A DNA stretch of 64,000 nucleotides, taken from NCBI RefSeq assembly GCF_003287275.1, contig NZ_QEVW01000015.1, positions 1 to 64,000 of the forward strand, read 5' to 3'. The translations under genes and the position numbers were made by a program. The notes beneath the pieces were generated by a model. That model was not told where the DNA came from. It saw only the letters and a list, made by a program, of their open reading frames with translations, and did not search any database. Shown here piece after piece: positions 50,149 through 58,994 of this stretch (positions within the stretch are counted from its first letter, which is position 1; the number at the start of each line of letters is the position of its first letter). The DNA is from Paenibacillus taichungensis (lineage in GTDB: Bacteria > Bacillota > Bacilli > Paenibacillales > Paenibacillaceae).

Positions 50149-52034
50149 GTTCTAACCCCCTTCTCATCCTGATCCTCCGGTTCAATATGCCAGCCATGGT
50201 CATCGTAAAGTGACCGCAGTGCCATCGCACCAAATGTAATCAGAAGGCCAATAATGACCACAATATAATTGTTGAATAATCCGTTCATAAACGCATTGCC
50301 AAAATCATCTTTGCTGAACATGAGACCAAGTCCGGCAATGAATATACCGACAGACATAACAAACGGCAGTGGCGTCGCTGACGGCATATGGATCGAACCT
50401 ACAGGTTCCGCCGGTGTCATCTCCGTATGTCCTGCCATCTTTTCTTTCCAATACGCATCGATTCCACGTACCAGAGGCGTCTGCTTAAAGTTGTATTCCG
50501 GCGGTGGAGATGGAATCGACCATTCCAACGTACGACCATCTTCCCACGGATCATTCGGTGCGTCCGCTGGTTTTCTCGTTGTGATCACGATGTTCACGAG
50601 GAACATGATAACCCCAACACCCATCAGGAATGCACCAACGGAGCTGACCAGGTTAAGCAGGTCAAAATCCTGATTCGGCAAGTATGTAACGATCCGGCGC
50701 TGCATCCCCATCAACCCAAGGAAATGCTGTACGAAGAACGTTAATTGGAAACCGATCATGAACGTCCAGAACGTCCATTTCCCAAGCGTTTCGCTCAGGA
50801 CACGACCGAACATCTTCGGCCACCAGTAATGTAGTCCCGAGAATAAACCTAGCACCAATCCACCAACGATAACGTAATGGAAGTGAGCGACAACAAAATA
50901 CGTATCATGGAACTGGAAATCCGCAGGCGCAGAGGCCAGCATGACACCAGTTACCCCACCCATAACGAAGGTTGGAACGAATCCAACAGCAAACAGGTTT
51001 GCTGCTGTAAAACGGATTTGTCCGCCCCACATCGTAAAGAGCCAGTTAAATATTTTGATCCCTGTTGGTACAGCAATCAGCATGGTTGAGATCGAGAACA
51101 ATGCATTGGCGACTGTTCCCAGACCTGTCGTAAACATGTGATGCGCCCATACCATGAATCCTAAGAAGGCAATCAGGATGGTTGCAAACACCATGGAGCT
51201 GTAACCGAACAATCTTTTACGTGCAAAGGTTGGAATAACCTCCGAGATAATACCAAATGCCGGCAAAATGAGAATGTATACTTCAGGGTGCCCGAAGATC
51301 CAGAAGATATGCTGCCAGAGTACCGGGTTACCGCCACCTGCAACATCGAAGAAATTCGCTCCCAGTATACGGTCAAACGTTAACAGTACAAGTCCTACCG
51401 TAATGGCAGGGAATGCAAAAAGGATGATGGCTGATGTAATAAATGTGGTCCAGGTAAACATCGGCATCCGCATATAGGACATTCCCGGCGCACGCATCGT
51501 AATGATGGTCGCGAGAAAGTTAATACCCCCGATGAGTGTCCCTAGACCGGCGATCTGGAGACCTATCGTGTAGAAATCCACACCGTGCGTCCCACTGTAC
51601 TCGCTGCCAGAGAGTGGCGTATACGAAGTCCAGCCTGCATCCGGTGCCCCTCCCATCACCCAACTCAGATTCAAGAGCAGTCCGCCAAACAGGAACGTCC
51701 AGAAACCAAGCGCGTTAACAAAAGGGAAAGCAACGTCCCGTGCCCCAATCTGCAAAGGCACAACGGCATTCATAACGGCAAAAATAATAGGCATGACACC
51801 AAGGAATATCATTGTTGTTCCGTGCATCGTAATCAATTCGTTGAAGACCTGCGCCGACACAAAATCATTCATCGGTTTCATGAGCTGAATCCGAATCAAT
51901 ATGGCTTCAATGCCGCCGATTCCAAAGAAAAATCCACCTGCAATTAAGTAGAGCACGGCAATTTTTTTGTGATCGACGGTGGTAATCCAATCCATCAAGC
52001 CCCTATACCGCTTGACGCTATGAGCATGAGCCAA
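50145..52034 (-). CDS. ctaD: Cytochrome c oxidase subunit I (CtaD)
   Basis: 629 residues, 12 or more spans, the catalytic subunit. Visible: HHMFTTG and GHPEVYILILP (CuB ligands and cross-linked Tyr), FHDTYFVVAHFHYVIVG (heme ligand region), and MAHAHSVKRYRGLMDWITTVDHK-type start. It moves electrons from CuA through heme a to the heme a3/CuB site, reduces O2 and pumps protons. Start is TTG at 52034 (GGGGG 9 nt before). It follows ctaC by 32 nt. Confidence 0.97.
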   Translation of the reverse strand: MAHAHSVKRYRGLMDWITTVDHKKIAVLYLIAGGFFFGIGGIEAILIRIQLMKPMNDFVSAQVFNELITMHGTTMIFLGVMPIIFAVMNAVVPLQIGARDVAFPFVNALGFWTFLFGGLLLNLSWVMGGAPDAGWTSYTPLSGSEYSGTHGVDFYTIGLQIAGLGTLIGGINFLATIITMRAPGMSYMRMPMFTWTTFITSAIILFAFPAITVGLVLLTFDRILGANFFDVAGGGNPVLWQHIFWIFGHPEVYILILPAFGIISEVIPTFARKRLFGYSSMVFATILIAFLGFMVWAHHMFTTGLGTVANALFSISTMLIAVPTGIKIFNWLFTMWGGQIRFTAANLFAVGFVPTFVMGGVTGVMLASAPADFQFHDTYFVVAHFHYVIVGGLVLGLFSGLHYWWPKMFGRVLSETLGKWTFWTFMIGFQLTFFVQHFLGLMGMQRRIVTYLPNQDFDLLNLVSSVGAFLMGVGVIMFLVNIVITTRKPADAPNDPWEDGRTLEWSIPSPPPEYNFKQTPLVRGIDAYWKEKMAGHTEMTPAEPVGSIHMPSATPLPFVMSVGIFIAGLGLMFSKDDFGNAFMNGLFNNYIVVIIGLLITFGAMALRSLYDDHGWHIEPEDQDEKGVRT

Positions 52035-52066
52035 GGTTGTGTACCCCCTTCTTCGTCCTTGCTGTT

Positions 52067-53119
52067 CTATTCATAGTCCAATTTGTAGTTGGCCAAATAT
52101 TCGGCAATTCCGTCGATTTCTTCATCTGTGAGTCCAAGGTCTTTCGGATTGGGCATCGTATTGCCTGGCTTCACGGATTGTGGATCATGGAGCCATTCTT
52201 TCATGTTGTCCAGCACCGGATTACCGTCTTCCTGGCCTTCGCCCTGGTTCAGCAGAATACCTGCCACGGATTGCTTGCCACCGATACCTGTGAGGTTAGG
52301 CGCAACTGGCCCGCCCTGATCCCCAACTGCATGGCAAGAAAGGCAGTTCGTTTTGAACTTCTCAGCCAATTGGGTATCTTCCGGAAGTACTGCCGGAGCT
52401 TTCATTTCATTGACCCATTTGTCAAAGGATTCCTGACTGACCGCTTTTACCTTGAATTCCATGAAGGCATGTGATCTGCCGCATAATTCAGCACATTTCC
52501 CTCGGTAAACGCCTTCATTCGGCGCCGAGAAGCTGAACTTGTTAAGCGTTCCATCCGGGTTTGTGTCCATTTTACCCGCAAGTGACGGCACCCAGAAGGA
52601 GTGAAGCACGTCAGCGGTTTTCAATTCGAATGCGATTTTCTTTCCGGTCGGGATGATGAGATCTTGAGCGGTGGTTACGTCATATTGAGGATAAGTGAAT
52701 TCCCACCAGTACTGATGCGAGGTGACTTTGACCTGAATTGCATTTTTGTCGTTGGACAGATCTTCGCCTTGGGCAAAAATCGTTTTTACCGTCGGTACTG
52801 CCAGAACGATAACAAGCAACAACGGAATGGCTGTCCATATTACTTCCAGCTTGAAATTACCTTCAACCTGTTCGGGCACTTCATTCTGCCCGGCTCGTCT
52901 GCGAAACCGGATCAACACATACGCAGCAATAGCAAATACAATGATGAGCACCACGATCATAATCGTAATGGACAGCTTCATCAGATCATATTGGCCTTGC
53001 GCCACAGGACCCTGAGGTTTCATTACCGACAAGTCTTCCCGCCCGCATGCGGATAGCAGCAAAGAGAACACCGCCAGCAAGGGGAGAATTCGCTTTGCAA
53101 CCTGCCACTGTTTCATCAT
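52067..53119 (-). CDS. ctaC: Cytochrome c oxidase subunit II with fused cytochrome c (CtaC)
   Basis: 350 residues from the ATG at 53119 (GTGGGG upstream). Lipoprotein signal ending L-S-A-C (Cys25), two spans, then the CuA domain with RGKCAELCGRSHAFMEF. The C-terminal part has the c-type heme motif CLSCH and the distal Met region GNTMPNP, so this is a caa3-type subunit II accepting electrons from cytochrome c. It faces the outside of the membrane. First gene of the cta operon; its promoter lies 210 nt upstream. Confidence 0.96.
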   Translation of the reverse strand: MMKQWQVAKRILPLLAVFSLLLSACGREDLSVMKPQGPVAQGQYDLMKLSITIMIVVLIIVFAIAAYVLIRFRRRAGQNEVPEQVEGNFKLEVIWTAIPLLLVIVLAVPTVKTIFAQGEDLSNDKNAIQVKVTSHQYWWEFTYPQYDVTTAQDLIIPTGKKIAFELKTADVLHSFWVPSLAGKMDTNPDGTLNKFSFSAPNEGVYRGKCAELCGRSHAFMEFKVKAVSQESFDKWVNEMKAPAVLPEDTQLAEKFKTNCLSCHAVGDQGGPVAPNLTGIGGKQSVAGILLNQGEGQEDGNPVLDNMKEWLHDPQSVKPGNTMPNPKDLGLTDEEIDGIAEYLANYKLDYE

Positions 53120-53328
53120 TGATCTACCCCACTTTTTTAACATTTTCGTAGATTGCCGTGGACGTCCGAAATAAACTCAATTTAACCCATTTCAGGACAA
53201 TACACCGTAATCCTGTCCGACATACAGAATGCTTACAAAAATAACGCTTCCACCACTCCCGTCATTTCCTGCTAAGGGCATGTCTGCGCATTCTTCCAAT
53301 TCATTCTATATGGTTCAATCACTTATTA

Positions 53329-53357
53329 AATATAAGTTGAGGGTATGATTTTGTCAA
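53329..53357 (-). promoter_or_regulatory. Sigma-A promoter of the cta operon
   Basis: Minus strand -35 TTGACA (53352-53357), 17 bp spacer, -10 TATATT (53329-53334). The leader to the ctaC ATG is about 200 nt and contains a GGACA / TGTCC inverted pair near 53193-53220. Confidence 0.78.
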
Positions 53358-53699
53358 TCTTTGGACACATGTTCACAAATTGTTCACTATATGTAAAAAA
53401 CCGCACCACAACTTGATTTGTAACCGATTTCAGTTAAAAATATTACTCTCTACTTTTGAAAATTTTTGCCAAATTTCGGTGATGAAATTGATTTTTTTGC
53501 CGATATTTCTCACATTGAAAACATGCAGTATTATGCAAAAAAGAAAAGCATGCATCAGGTTGTCTCTCTTACAACTACTGGAAGCCGCAGTAAAGCCCCA
53601 TACCGCTCCCTTTTAGAACCAAACGGCATGGAGCCTGACCTATGAACATCCCGGACACCATTAACGTACTATCTTACCAGCTTTCCATAGATACAGCGT
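53358..53699. other. Intergenic region, no gene seen
   Basis: AT-rich DNA between the cta promoter and the methionine aminopeptidase stop. A 78-codon plus-strand frame exists but has no ribosome binding site and no domain. No terminator recognised. Confidence 0.5.
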
Positions 53700-54461
53700 T
53701 TAAGTACCGTCAGTTAGTATAAGAGGACCATCACTTGTTATGGCTATCGTATGCTCATACTGGACGCCCCAGCTTCCATCCACTGTTCTTACCGTCCAGC
53801 CATCCTCATCCCATACAACCGCTCCAGAGCTGCCTTTTGTAAATATGGGCTCAATGGTGATGACCATGCCTTCTGTCAGCATCATGCCAGTCCTGCGCTT
53901 CCCATAAGGGAGGACGTTTGGGGGTTCATGGATGTATTGACCAATCCCATGACCAATCAGAGGCTTCACAATCCCATAACGATACAGCCTTGCTGTCCGT
54001 TCAATCGCGTTACCGATGTCCCCCAGCGTATTTCCTGGCACAGCCTGTGCTATCGCCTTATGAAGCGCCCTTTCCGTTCGATTCATTAGTTTGCGTATGG
54101 ACCTGCGTTGTTCACCGATCCCATACGTCCATGCAGAATCGGCAAGCCAGCCGTCTTTGTTCACCACCATATCAATAGTCACCACATCCCCTTCGGCCAG
54201 TTTCCGGTCATTAGGGAATCCGTGGCAAACCACCTCATTAACTGAAGCACATGTAGCATAAGGATAACCTTTGTACCCTTTTTGCTCAGGTGTAGCTCCT
54301 CTTTCAGCCAGAAAAGCCTCCACCCGTTCGTCAATATCTCCTGTCGTTACACCGGGGGCCAGCCACTTTTCAATATGCTCATGACAGCTTCGCAGAATTC
54401 GCCCCGCTTCCCGCATGTAGCCAATCTCTTCTTTTGTTTTCAAAATAGGGTCCACTTGCAT
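53700..54461 (-). CDS. map: Methionine aminopeptidase, type I
   Basis: 253 residues. It removes the initiator Met from new proteins. Metal ligands are visible at Asp97, Asp108, His171, Glu204 and Glu236, with His80 in the pocket (CHGFPNDRKL, GHGIGQYIHEPP, EPIF, YEHT). Length fits the short bacterial enzyme. It is isolated from ribosomal genes, so it may be a second copy like B. subtilis YflG/MapB; the main copy would lie with secY-adk elsewhere. The ATG follows AGGAAGG. Confidence 0.94.
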   Translation of the reverse strand: MQVDPILKTKEEIGYMREAGRILRSCHEHIEKWLAPGVTTGDIDERVEAFLAERGATPEQKGYKGYPYATCASVNEVVCHGFPNDRKLAEGDVVTIDMVVNKDGWLADSAWTYGIGEQRRSIRKLMNRTERALHKAIAQAVPGNTLGDIGNAIERTARLYRYGIVKPLIGHGIGQYIHEPPNVLPYGKRRTGMMLTEGMVITIEPIFTKGSSGAVVWDEDGWTVRTVDGSWGVQYEHTIAITSDGPLILTDGT

Positions 54462-54611
54462 TCATCCTTCCTGCCATATCTGTACTTCCATGTATATGCA
54501 GTAGGAACGAAACAAAGCCCCCAAAAAGTGTAGATAAAGGTTACAGCCTTATTGTGCTTACTTTAGATGAACGATGTAAGCATTGGAAATATATACACAT
54601 CATTTTCTACA

Positions 54612-54655
54612 CAAAAAAAACCGTCTGCCGGAGCGTGATGCCCGGGAGACGGTTC
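54612..54655 (-). terminator. Terminator of the 62-residue protein gene
   Basis: Minus strand AACCGTCTCCCGG, loop, CCGGCAGACGGTT, then TTTTTT. Confidence 0.9.
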
Positions 54656-54694
54656 TATTCATATCGGAACAGTATAATCAGAGTTGTGTGTGTT

Positions 54695-54883
54695 TCAGGA
54701 CACGGAAGAATCCATCTTGACAAGCTCGTGCTCAACCACAGAAGTCAATTCTTCCTCGTATCCACCCGTAATCCGGTATTTTCTCACGTACTCCTTCACG
54801 AATTTTTTTGGATCTTTAGGACGGAAAATCCGAGTCATTTCCCTCAAACTTTCTTTGACCTCATTGTGACCTTTCGTTGCCAT
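54695..54883 (-). CDS. Small soluble protein, unknown
   Basis: 62 residues, basic in the first half (KDPKKFVKEYVRKYR), acidic towards the end. No known domain. It is supported by a near-ideal ribosome binding site (GGGAGGG) and by the strong terminator right after it, so it is very probably expressed as its own unit. It lies opposite another small soluble gene, with a motif-rich 400-bp region between. Confidence 0.7.
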   Translation of the reverse strand: MATKGHNEVKESLREMTRIFRPKDPKKFVKEYVRKYRITGGYEEELTSVVEHELVKMDSSVS

Positions 54884-55280
54884 TGTAATTCCCTCCCAAA
54901 ACGTTGAAAGTGAATGCTCCGTTTAGAGAATGCCGAATAAGTCTTAAATGCCATCCATGAAGTTGTGTGCGCGGCTCAAAGCAAGCTTTAGGTCGGGAAC
55001 CCTTGCTTAAGCAAGTACCTGACACTATAAATACCCGATATGATTCGGAATGAATCATAATCTTATTGTAGCATATTCGGAAGTATCTTACGACTTGACG
55101 ATTTTACCTAATATTTATAACGGTTTTTATGCCCAAAAAGTTTAATTCCGAATCATATGTTATAAATACGTTGCTTCTATACGGAATTAATATATCCAGC
55201 ATAACACTGTACTATTCGGGGGATATTATCACGGACAACCCATACAGTTAAATTACTGGGATCTAAGGAGGCGTTGTTTC
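54884..55280. repeat. Intergenic region with ATTCGGAAT motifs and palindromes
   Basis: ATATGATTCGGAAT occurs at 55039-55052 and, inverted, at about 55144-55157. Related CATATTCGGAAGTAT is near 55071-55085 and ATACGGAATTAAT near 55178-55190. ATGATTC-N5-GAATCAT (55040-55058) and CTTGCTTAAGCAAG (55002-55015) are perfect inverted repeats. No gene; possibly divergent control of the two small genes. Confidence 0.45.
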
Positions 55281-55562
55281 ATGGCTGAGAAAGATAAAGA
55301 AATGCTGCCCCTTTCACATGAAAAGGTGGAAGTGGACGGAATATACACCAATGAGGCTGGACAAGAAGAACATCTGCATCGGGGACAACACTTCCCTGCC
55401 GATCCCGTTCTAGGCAAGACAGAATGGGAACTGACAGAATTCGCCTTTGACAACCATCACGAAGGTCGTACTGACGAGCGTTTGGTTCCTAAAGAGAATG
55501 ACACCGATAAAATTGGCAAGACCACACATCCACGCAGACACTTTCAGCGTGGCGACCGTTAA
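55281..55562 (+). CDS. Small hydrophilic protein, unknown
   Basis: 93 residues, charged, no Cys, no membrane segment. Features are repeated HEG/HLHRG and H-x-R patches and an acidic-basic mix (GQEEHLHRGQHFPADPVLG; HPRRHFQRGDR). The AAGGAGG 9 nt before the ATG is excellent, and a terminator follows, so translation is credible. The name of the family escapes me; similar small hydrophilic proteins in this group may be stress- or sporulation-linked, which is only a guess. Confidence 0.75.
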   Translation: MAEKDKEMLPLSHEKVEVDGIYTNEAGQEEHLHRGQHFPADPVLGKTEWELTEFAFDNHHEGRTDERLVPKENDTDKIGKTTHPRRHFQRGDR

Positions 55563-55578
55563 GTTATATTAATGATGC

Positions 55579-55627
55579 ATGAAAAGGGGCATGTTCCAAA
55601 GCAGCAAAAGGAACATGTCCCTTTTCA
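55579..55627 (+). terminator. Terminator after small hydrophilic protein gene
   Basis: ATGAAAAGGGGCATGTTCC pairs with GGAACATGTCCCTTTTCAT across a 12-nt loop. Confidence 0.75.
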
Positions 55628-55716
55628 TCCAGCAAAGATACATTTCGTCCCATCTGGTTCAGTTCTGTCCACCTTCCTCATAACCTAGTTAAAAAGGACA
55701 AAGGAGGCTGGACCGA

Positions 55717-56055
55717 ATGTCCCCCATGAAATCATCAAGCGGTCTGGATGAAAATATTGCCGGCATGCTCTGTTATCTGTTCACTTTTGTAGGCGGAATC
55801 ATCTTTCTGGCTGTAGAAAAACGCAGCCGATTCGTTCTGTTTCATGCACTTCAATCCGTCACGGTATTTGGCCTCATTATGGTCGGTCATGTGTTGTGTG
55901 CATTTCTCCCACTGTTTGGGCCACTGCTGGCATCGCTATTGTCCCTGCTTGGTGTGGTGGTCTGGCTTCTCATGGTGGTGACCAGTCTGCAAGGCAAATG
56001 GCTTAAGCTGCCGTGGGTCGGAGACTTTGCAGAGAAACAGATGCGGCATCTGTAA
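55717..56055 (+). CDS. DUF4870-family membrane protein
   Basis: 112 residues with three spans: about 15-32, 45-65 and 70-92. Family marks: SSGLDENIAGMLCYLFTFVG and EKRSRFVLFHALQSVTVFG, the fold of the Tic20-like DUF4870 proteins. They are small inner-membrane proteins of unknown role. The ATG follows AAAGGAGG. It is followed by a shared terminator before pbuX. Confidence 0.88.
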   Translation: MSPMKSSSGLDENIAGMLCYLFTFVGGIIFLAVEKRSRFVLFHALQSVTVFGLIMVGHVLCAFLPLFGPLLASLLSLLGVVVWLLMVVTSLQGKWLKLPWVGDFAEKQMRHL

Positions 56056-56146
56056 GATGTAACGTGTCTATAGGCTTCCTCCCAAAGTAATTCATCCTGT
56101 GAGTCTACATAATAATCCATCTTGTTTTCGGCAAAAAAAAGAAAAA

Positions 56147-56190
56147 ACACCGGATCTCCTGCTCTCTAACGAGCAAGGTCTCCGGTGTTT
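56147..56190. terminator. Terminator of pbuX and of the DUF4870 gene
   Basis: AAACACCGGA and TCCGGTGTTT pair with an inner GCTC / GAGC stem. On the minus strand the run TTTTTTCTTTTTTTT follows. Between it and the pbuX stop lie about 180 nt with nothing recognised. Confidence 0.85.
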
Positions 56191-56373
56191 CATTTATTTC
56201 ATTTATTATGTCTTCAATAACGATTCACTGGATAGATGATTCATCCCCTGAATAGTTCAGGCTGTTTAACTTTTTTATTCACAACATTTATTATTCAATC
56301 CATGAGGAATTTAAAGTTAACATAATATACATGTTGAAGGTGTCGGGTAATAACAACGACGATGTAGTACTTT

Positions 56374-57735
56374 TTACGCCGACTTGCCGTTATCTCCAAG
56401 GATCACATCCGCTTGACGTTCAGCCATTTTGTCAGCCGTTGCTTGAGTACCCAGACCATTAAACAGCAAATTCATGAAAATGGCCGTAAAACTACCTGCA
56501 ATGATTCCATTACCGAGCATAATCTGTGCCCAGTCCGGCGCACCTGCGAACAATTGAGGCACAACCGTTACACCCAGCCCCATGCCTACAGAGCAGGCGA
56601 TGATGAACAGGTTCTCATGACGGTTCAGATCAACCTGGCTGCCCAGAATACGAATACCAGACGATACCACCATACCGAACAAAGCAACCATGGCCCCGCC
56701 AAGAACAGAACCTGGAACAAGCTGTGCCAATGCAGCAATCTTCGGTACAAAGCCGATGACCACCAGCAGTCCACCCGCTACAACGATAACATCGCGCGTT
56801 TTGACACGAGTCATCTGCACAAGCCCCACATTTTGTGAATAGGTCGTGTAAGGGAATGAGTTGAAAATACCACCCAGCACAATGGCCAAGCCTTCTGCAC
56901 GATAGCCACGGGCCAGATCTTTGGAGGACAGATCTTTATCCAAAATTTTGCCAAGAGCCATAAATACACCCGTGGATTCAGCCACGCTGACAATCGCCAC
57001 CAGAATCATAGTCAGAATCGGCACAATCTCAAACGTCGGCGTACCAAAGTAGAACGGCTGCACGACATGGAACCAGCTTGCTTCGCGAATGGGCGCAAAG
57101 TTCACTTCACCCATAAGCCCTGCTGCCACTGTGCCCACGAGAAGGCCGATCAGCACAGAAATAGAACGAACGAATCCTGTCGTGAAGCGTGTCATCAGAA
57201 TGATGAACACCAATACGCCGAAGCCGAGCAGAAGATGAACACCACTGCCAAAATCCTCTGCACCCTGACCGCCGCCGAGATCGTTGAACGCAACCGGAAT
57301 CAGGGTCAGACCAATAATGGTTACTACTGATCCGGTGACGACTGGTGGAAAGAGCCGAATCAATTTGCCAAAAATGCCCGAGAACAATACAACGAATATC
57401 CCTGACGCAATAATCGCACCATAAATAGCAGACACGCCGCTCTTCATCCCAATTAAAATCATCGGTGATACCGCCTGGAATGCACAGCCGAGCATGACGG
57501 GCAGCCCCACTCCGAAGAAACGATTGCCCCATACCTGAAGCAATGTTGCTACACCACAGGCGAGCAGGTCAATTGCGATCAGATAGGTTAACTGCTCCGT
57601 TGTAAAACCAAGGGCCTTGCTGACAATAATCGGTACAACGACAGCTCCTGCATACATCGCCAGCACGTGCTGGAGACCTAGCGAGAACGTTTTGATGGGA
57701 TGCCGATGCCGCTGAAAAATACGTTCGCGTGCCAT
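56374..57735 (-). CDS. pbuX: Xanthine permease, NCS2 family (PbuX)
   Basis: 453 residues, about 14 spans. NCS2 signature VPVMLGCAFQAVSPM-like region (residues about 75-95), the SVAESTGVFMALGKI motif near 270 with the catalytic Glu, and NVGLVQMTRVKTR near 315. It imports xanthine with protons. The ATG at 57735 is 1 nt from the xpt stop (TAATATG); GGAGG is 12 nt before. Co-transcribed with xpt and under the same guanine riboswitch. Confidence 0.93.
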   Translation of the reverse strand: MARERIFQRHRHPIKTFSLGLQHVLAMYAGAVVVPIIVSKALGFTTEQLTYLIAIDLLACGVATLLQVWGNRFFGVGLPVMLGCAFQAVSPMILIGMKSGVSAIYGAIIASGIFVVLFSGIFGKLIRLFPPVVTGSVVTIIGLTLIPVAFNDLGGGQGAEDFGSGVHLLLGFGVLVFIILMTRFTTGFVRSISVLIGLLVGTVAAGLMGEVNFAPIREASWFHVVQPFYFGTPTFEIVPILTMILVAIVSVAESTGVFMALGKILDKDLSSKDLARGYRAEGLAIVLGGIFNSFPYTTYSQNVGLVQMTRVKTRDVIVVAGGLLVVIGFVPKIAALAQLVPGSVLGGAMVALFGMVVSSGIRILGSQVDLNRHENLFIIACSVGMGLGVTVVPQLFAGAPDWAQIMLGNGIIAGSFTAIFMNLLFNGLGTQATADKMAERQADVILGDNGKSA

Positions 57736-57736
57736 A

Positions 57737-58324
57737 TTAGATCGTGACCTCCTCGTCCGCAAACGTAACTTTTCCGTCTGATAACGCCCCGATGCGAACC
57801 AGCGATTCCACCCGGTATCCTGCTTCTTTCAGCAAGCGGCCTCCTGGTTGGAACGCCTTTTCAATCACGATGCCAATACCCACTACTTCCGCGCCTACCT
57901 GCTCTACAATGCGGGCCAGACCAAATGCCGCCTCGCCATTGGCTAGAAAGTCATCAATAATCAGTACACGGTCACCAGGCTGCATGAACTTCTTCGCAAC
58001 TGTAATTTCATTGGTCTCCTGCTTGGTAAAGGAGTACACCTTCTCCACCAAAATATCTTCCGTGAGCGTAAGTGACTTCTGCTTCCGTGCAAAAATAAGC
58101 GGAACGTTGAGTTCCAGCGCAGTCATGATGCCTGGTGCGATCCCTGAGGATTCAATCGTCAGTACACGCGTGATGTTCTCCCCTTCAAAACGGCGGATGA
58201 ACTCCTTGCCGACTTCCTTCATCAGAACCGGGTCCATCTGGTGGTTCAGGAATGAATCCACTTTGAGTACCTGCTCGGACAGGACAATGCCTTCCTGTAT
58301 TACCTTGTCTTTTAACAATTGCAT
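57737..58324 (-). CDS. xpt: Xanthine phosphoribosyltransferase (Xpt)
   Basis: 195 residues. Converts xanthine and PRPP to XMP in purine salvage. The PRPP-binding motif is RVLIIDDFLANGEAAFGLA (about 119-137); other family marks are TIESSGIAPGIMTALELNVP and FARKQKSLTL. The ATG follows GGGGGAAG. The leader of about 400 nt holds a guanine riboswitch and a terminator. Order xpt-pbuX matches B. subtilis. Confidence 0.95.
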   Translation of the reverse strand: MQLLKDKVIQEGIVLSEQVLKVDSFLNHQMDPVLMKEVGKEFIRRFEGENITRVLTIESSGIAPGIMTALELNVPLIFARKQKSLTLTEDILVEKVYSFTKQETNEITVAKKFMQPGDRVLIIDDFLANGEAAFGLARIVEQVGAEVVGIGIVIEKAFQPGGRLLKEAGYRVESLVRIGALSDGKVTFADEEVTI

Positions 58325-58385
58325 CGTAATTCTTCCCCCTGTGCGCCATCCCGTACAGAAGCCTGCATGACCTCGATCTCCTCAG

Positions 58386-58438
58386 TAAAAAAACAAAAAG
58401 CCCGCCTTTTTACACGCTGCGGAAGAACCGGAGACGGG
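58386..58438 (-). terminator. Leader terminator of xpt-pbuX
   Basis: Minus strand CCCGTC pairs with GGCGGG, with an inner CGG / CCG stem, followed by CTTTTTGTTTTTTT. It lies 62 nt before the xpt ATG and would stop transcription when purine is bound. Confidence 0.7.
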
Positions 58439-58640
58439 AAAAGACGGACTTGTACATATGTGGACAAGCCGCATGGATACTGCAAGTATAATGTAGTGGA
58501 AAAGCATGATAACAGGATAACTAGAGCAAACCTCAAACTCCCTATTCAAGAAGGGATATGAAGCTACCTGAACATCCTTTTTCAGACACACTGCCCGATA
58601 ATCATCTCTCTCCATACCTTAACAACGTTGCAGGATCTTT

Positions 58641-58706
58641 CCCGTAGTCCGATCATTCCGGTGATCGGGTAGAAACATGCAGGCCTATTCCTGCACATAT
58701 ACGAGT
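58641..58706 (-). ncRNA. Guanine riboswitch aptamer
   Basis: Read on the minus strand: P1 CTCGTA with TACGGG; P2 TGCAG / CTGCA with loop GAATAGG; J2/3 TGTTTCTACC; P3 CCGATCA / TGATCGG with loop CCGGAA; J3/1 GGACTAC. The C in GACTAC at the base-pairing position implies guanine or xanthine, not adenine. Controls xpt-pbuX. Confidence 0.93.
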
Positions 58707-58994
58707 CGGCATATTAAATTTTTAGAGCTCCATGATTCGTTACAATGTATGATCGCGAACCTGAATGTAATAGTGTAGACGGAACTGATAATGTTAGAAG
58801 TATACCGAATCGGCGGCGTGAAATAAAGAAGTATTTTCATGGAAGTTGCGGAAACTTGTCTTAATTTGCATTAAAGGGATGATTGCTGCGGTATTTTTAT
58901 GTACAATATGAGAACGGAAGCGCGTGTCCGAACGGAGAATCGATGGAAACGCCGCCTGTATTATGAATATATTTGGTAAAGGAGATTTGCAGAC
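58707..58994. other. Divergent region between xpt leader and mscL
   Basis: No gene. A -35-like TTGTAA and A+T-rich tract on the minus strand (about 58710-58745) may drive the riboswitch RNA, but the -10 is not convincing. Confidence 0.3.

Noticed and set aside
53380..53616. 78-codon plus-strand frame in the gap before map
   Set aside because: No ribosome binding site, no domain, and AT-rich composition; it looks like a chance frame.
58382..58615. 77-codon minus-strand frame in the xpt leader
   Set aside because: It spans the terminator hairpin and lacks a known domain; the codon pattern is poor. Kept only as a possible leader peptide idea.
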